Positions 61,854 to 64,000 of a stretch of 64,000 nt of DNA are shown piece by piece (position 1 is the first letter of the stretch; each line of letters starts with the position of its first letter). The stretch is from Pseudomonas abyssi (lineage in GTDB: Bacteria; Pseudomonadota; Gammaproteobacteria; Pseudomonadales; Pseudomonadaceae): positions 372,001 to 436,000 of the forward strand of contig NZ_NTMR01000002.1 in assembly GCF_002307495.1 (NCBI RefSeq), given 5' to 3'. The notes beneath the pieces were generated by a model that was given only the letters and a program-made list of their open reading frames with translations, made no database searches and was not told where the DNA came from. The position numbers and the translations under genes are program-made.

Positions 61854-63402
61854 GGGCGGCCTCCTCAATGATATCCAGCCGGCCCTGCAGCGCAGCGGCG
61901 GCCAGCGCCTGCGCCATGCCCTCGGCGTACTGCTCCAGGCTCATGCCCGGCAGCAGGTTGGCCAGACCGTCGCGGATCTGCTCCAGGCTGTCTGCGTTCT
62001 CAACCAGGTCGCGAATCTGCTCTATCCACGACGCGGTTGCTGGCTGCAACCGATCGTCCAGCCGGTCGGCCGCATTGAGTGCGCCTTGTTGCGCGGTGGC
62101 CGCTGCGGTCTTGGTGGCTGGCTCTGCCACCGGCGCAGGGGCCCTCTGCGGCGCCTGCAGCACGTCCTCATCGCCTTCTGGCTCAGGAATGCCAAGGCGC
62201 TCCTGCGCCCACTGGCGTGGCACCTGAATGCCTAGCCCGGCCAGCGCCGGCAGCGCCTCGGCGTAGTACTTGAGGTCTTCCGGCTCCTGCAGGTCAAACT
62301 TAAAGCGCGGGCAGCGCTTCCAATCTGTCACCAGCCCGTTGAGCAGTGCGATCGGGTAGACCAGGTCACGGCTGAGGGTCTTGGCCACCTGCTTGGCGTC
62401 GGAGTCGCGCAGTTCCTTGCGCACTTCGTTGTGGACGTTGCCCAGGGCGTTGGTGCTGCTCGCGCCGTCGGCCTGACTGGTCAGGGTGCCGCCGAGGATG
62501 GCTTTGCTCTGGGTTTTCTCGCACCACTCGATCATCAGCTTGAATGCAGCCGGGTCTCCCTCGGCTGCGTTGAGGAACTCCAGCTCCATGCCATTGGGGA
62601 TGATGCCGGCGGCGTTGTGGCCCAATGCAGCCAGCGCCCGCAGTAAGGTCAGCTTCTCCGCTTGGGTAGCGCCACTGGGGTACTTGCCCACGCGCATCGG
62701 GATGCCGTAGATCTCCAAAAACTCGGCCAGGTCGCCCAGGGAGTAGTTCTTGAACAGGTATGGCCACACCAGCACGCGGAACAGCGCAGAGCGTTCCAGG
62801 TACCCGCTTTTGGCGCGGTGCGCGTGGGTAATCCAGCCGAAAGGCTGAAGGGGCTCGCCACCGGCCGAGCCGCGCAGGCGGATCTCCTGCCGCACGCCCC
62901 GCGCCAGCTGGAACCAGCTCTGCGGGCGGTGATCGATGTGGCGCGGCAGCCACGTGCCCTCGGTGTGCTCCCACTCAATCTCCTGGCAGACAAAGCCCTT
63001 GCCGATCGCGTCGGTGGTATCGAACAGCACCTCTTCAAAGTCATCCAGCCCCTGCAGCAGGCTGTACAGCTCGGCGGCGGCCTTCTTCTCGGCGGCGGTG
63101 GCGTTATCTGGCGGCACAATGTCCCACTCCAGCCCGGTGATGGCGCGGCGGCGCTTGGACATCTCCGACATGATGTGGCCGTCTTTTTCTTCCATGTCTT
63201 CGAACAGCTCAAACTGGGCGACCACGTCGCCTTGCTCTGCGCTGTCGAGGATGCTGGCCAGCTTGGACGGCGTAAGCCCGCGCGACGGGTGGCCGCCTAC
63301 TTCATGGTGCAGGCTGGTCAGGTGCGCGGTCTGCGGCTCGCGCAGATCCTCGGTACGCAACGGCTGACCGTCTGGGCCGAGGATGCGTGAAGTGGTCACC
63401 AT
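61843..63402 (-). CDS. Mu gp29-like portal protein (DUF935)
   Basis: 519 residues. The DUF935 pattern is visible: GLEWDIVPPDNATAAEKKAAAEL, GKGFVCQEIEWEHTEGTWLPRHIDHRPQSWFQ, LFKNYSLGDLAEFLEIYGIPMRVGKYPSGAT and the C-terminal Ala-rich segment with QDVL-like linker. It forms the dodecameric portal vertex. It overlaps the terminase stop by 7 bp and the gpF-like start by 11 bp. Confidence 0.92.
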   Translation of the reverse strand: MVTTSRILGPDGQPLRTEDLREPQTAHLTSLHHEVGGHPSRGLTPSKLASILDSAEQGDVVAQFELFEDMEEKDGHIMSEMSKRRRAITGLEWDIVPPDNATAAEKKAAAELYSLLQGLDDFEEVLFDTTDAIGKGFVCQEIEWEHTEGTWLPRHIDHRPQSWFQLARGVRQEIRLRGSAGGEPLQPFGWITHAHRAKSGYLERSALFRVLVWPYLFKNYSLGDLAEFLEIYGIPMRVGKYPSGATQAEKLTLLRALAALGHNAAGIIPNGMELEFLNAAEGDPAAFKLMIEWCEKTQSKAILGGTLTSQADGASSTNALGNVHNEVRKELRDSDAKQVAKTLSRDLVYPIALLNGLVTDWKRCPRFKFDLQEPEDLKYYAEALPALAGLGIQVPRQWAQERLGIPEPEGDEDVLQAPQRAPAPVAEPATKTAAATAQQGALNAADRLDDRLQPATASWIEQIRDLVENADSLEQIRDGLANLLPGMSLEQYAEGMAQALAAAALQGRLDIIEEAARGR

Positions 63403-64000
63403 GCTGATTGCTCCGGCAGGTCGATATCGGTGTCGTCGGCGTCGAGGTTGTCGAAGCCGCGAGAGTGTTTGGGTACAGCGGTAAAGTCGATCTCGGTGCC
63501 GTCCATGAGGCTGGCGCGCACGGCCATCACCAGGCCGACCGCAAAGTCGCCGTGGCGCTTGCCTTTGCCGCTCTGGGATTCCAGATCCTTTTTGCGGCCC
63601 TTATCGATCACCGGCACGCCGGCTTCCACCTTGATCGATAACAGGTCGTCGAGGGTGTTCTGGTGGCGCGGCACCTCGATGTTCAGCGCCTCAAACTCGC
63701 CTTTCAGCTTGGGCAGAAACTCGTGGTACCAGGACTGCGACAGGTGCACCTGGTCAACAGCCTGGCTGCCGTACTTGAGGGCGGCTTGCTCGGCCAGGTA
63801 GCCGCCGTTGCCAGTGGCATCGAAGGCCAGACCGCCGCGTCGGGGCAGCCGATCGCAGATGAAGAACATCACCTGGCGCTGCTGCTCGTAGGTCACGTTG
63901 CGCAGCTCGACGGTAAAGGGCACGCGCTTGCGCAGGTCCGGCCGGATGGCCATGGGCACGAACACGGTCAGGTCGCCCCGGCGGGCAAAGTCCTCGCCGA
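63396..64000 (-). CDS. Phage terminase large subunit (Mu gp28-like), C-terminal part
   Basis: The frame is open to the window end, so the N-terminal ATPase is outside. The visible about 200 residues are the RNase H-like nuclease: GEDFARRGDLTVFVPMAIR supplies the first Asp pair, LAFDATGNGGYLAEQAALKYG the second acidic site and GKRHGDFAVGLVMAVRASL the third Asp. It cuts and packages DNA with the portal encoded next. A Met in the middle of the visible part is not the start. Confidence 0.9.
   Translation of the reverse strand, partial: GEDFARRGDLTVFVPMAIRPDLRKRVPFTVELRNVTYEQQRQVMFFICDRLPRRGGLAFDATGNGGYLAEQAALKYGSQAVDQVHLSQSWYHEFLPKLKGEFEALNIEVPRHQNTLDDLLSIKVEAGVPVIDKGRKKDLESQSGKGKRHGDFAVGLVMAVRASLMDGTEIDFTAVPKHSRGFDNLDADDTDIDLPEQSAW

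Larger units (their letters stand above)
42600..64000 (-). mobile_element. Mu-like transposable prophage with siphovirus-type tail (right part; continues beyond window)
   Basis: From the terminase at the window end to a DUF2971 gene at about 42.7 kb, all genes run on the minus strand in the order of a transposable phage late region. Mu-type head genes (gp28, gp29, F, G, I/Z, T, gp35-37 homologues) are followed by a non-contractile tail with a lambda-type tape measure, like Pseudomonas phages B3 and D3112. The left boundary in this orientation is proposed at 42600, where TGTAGCG begins 28 bp after the PepSY stop. Transposase, repressor and lysis genes are outside the window. Confidence 0.85.

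Overview
The window is GC-rich chromosomal DNA from a gammaproteobacterium of the Pseudomonadaceae. The order hemH, TIGR01777 epimerase, FAD protein, phr, pagL, murI, moeB, prmC, prfA, hemA, TPR lipoprotein, lolB, ispE, tRNA-Gln, prs, rplY, pth, ychF, and separately hpt/upp/uraA next to a PA4642-family gene, matches the Pseudomonas aeruginosa PA464x-PA467x neighbourhood as I remember it. A choline transporter and an unusual photoprotection cluster would suit a marine or Halopseudomonas-like member, but the species cannot be fixed from the sequence alone.

Layout. 1-5.85 kb: C-terminal part of a BCCT choline transporter, a YajG-like lipoprotein, small conserved proteins, and purine/pyrimidine salvage (hpt diverging from upp-uraA). 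5.86-10.78 kb: type IV pilus minor pilin operon pilV-pilW-pilX-pilY1-pilE on the minus strand, without fimU, fimT or pilY2. 10.96-14.6 kb: hydroxyacid dehydrogenase, LysE exporter, ferrochelatase, epimerase. 14.8-23.4 kb: a plus-strand photolyase and lipid-modification cluster (two FAD oxidoreductases, DUF523-DUF1722, photolyase, NTF2-like, SDR, DUF1365, cyclopropane-fatty-acid-synthase-like methyltransferase, DUF2878). Most of its junctions are stop/start overlaps. Its upstream regions carry TATACA/TGTACA dyads, but it holds no regulator gene. 23.4-35.9 kb: housekeeping genes for the cell wall, translation termination, haem, lipoprotein sorting, isoprenoids, PRPP and ribosome functions. The PagL homologue has Asn at the catalytic Glu position.

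36.1-42.6 kb is accessory: a stand-alone LuxR-type HTH, a LysR regulator divergent from a mesX-mesD-flavin reductase operon (folate-independent methionine synthesis) with a TGAA-N5-TTCA box between them, then a small membrane-protein and PepSY operon in which one small gene is split by an in-frame TGA.

42.6-64.0 kb is the right-hand part of a transposable (Mu-like) prophage on the minus strand that runs off the window. Read in its own direction, it carries a large terminase, Mu-type portal, gpF with a C-terminal PBECR-type nuclease domain, gpG, protease/scaffold, capsid and gp35-37 genes. These are followed by a long non-contractile siphovirus-type tail: tail tube, chaperone pair with a -1 slippery site, tape measure, two paralogous tail proteins, a DUF2163/BR0599 protein and a tail tip with a discoidin-like C-terminus. 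A DUF2971 cargo gene sits at the extreme end. This Mu-head plus siphovirus-tail plan resembles Pseudomonas phages B3 and D3112. Two copies of a 22-bp palindromic element lie in the two main non-coding gaps of the late region.
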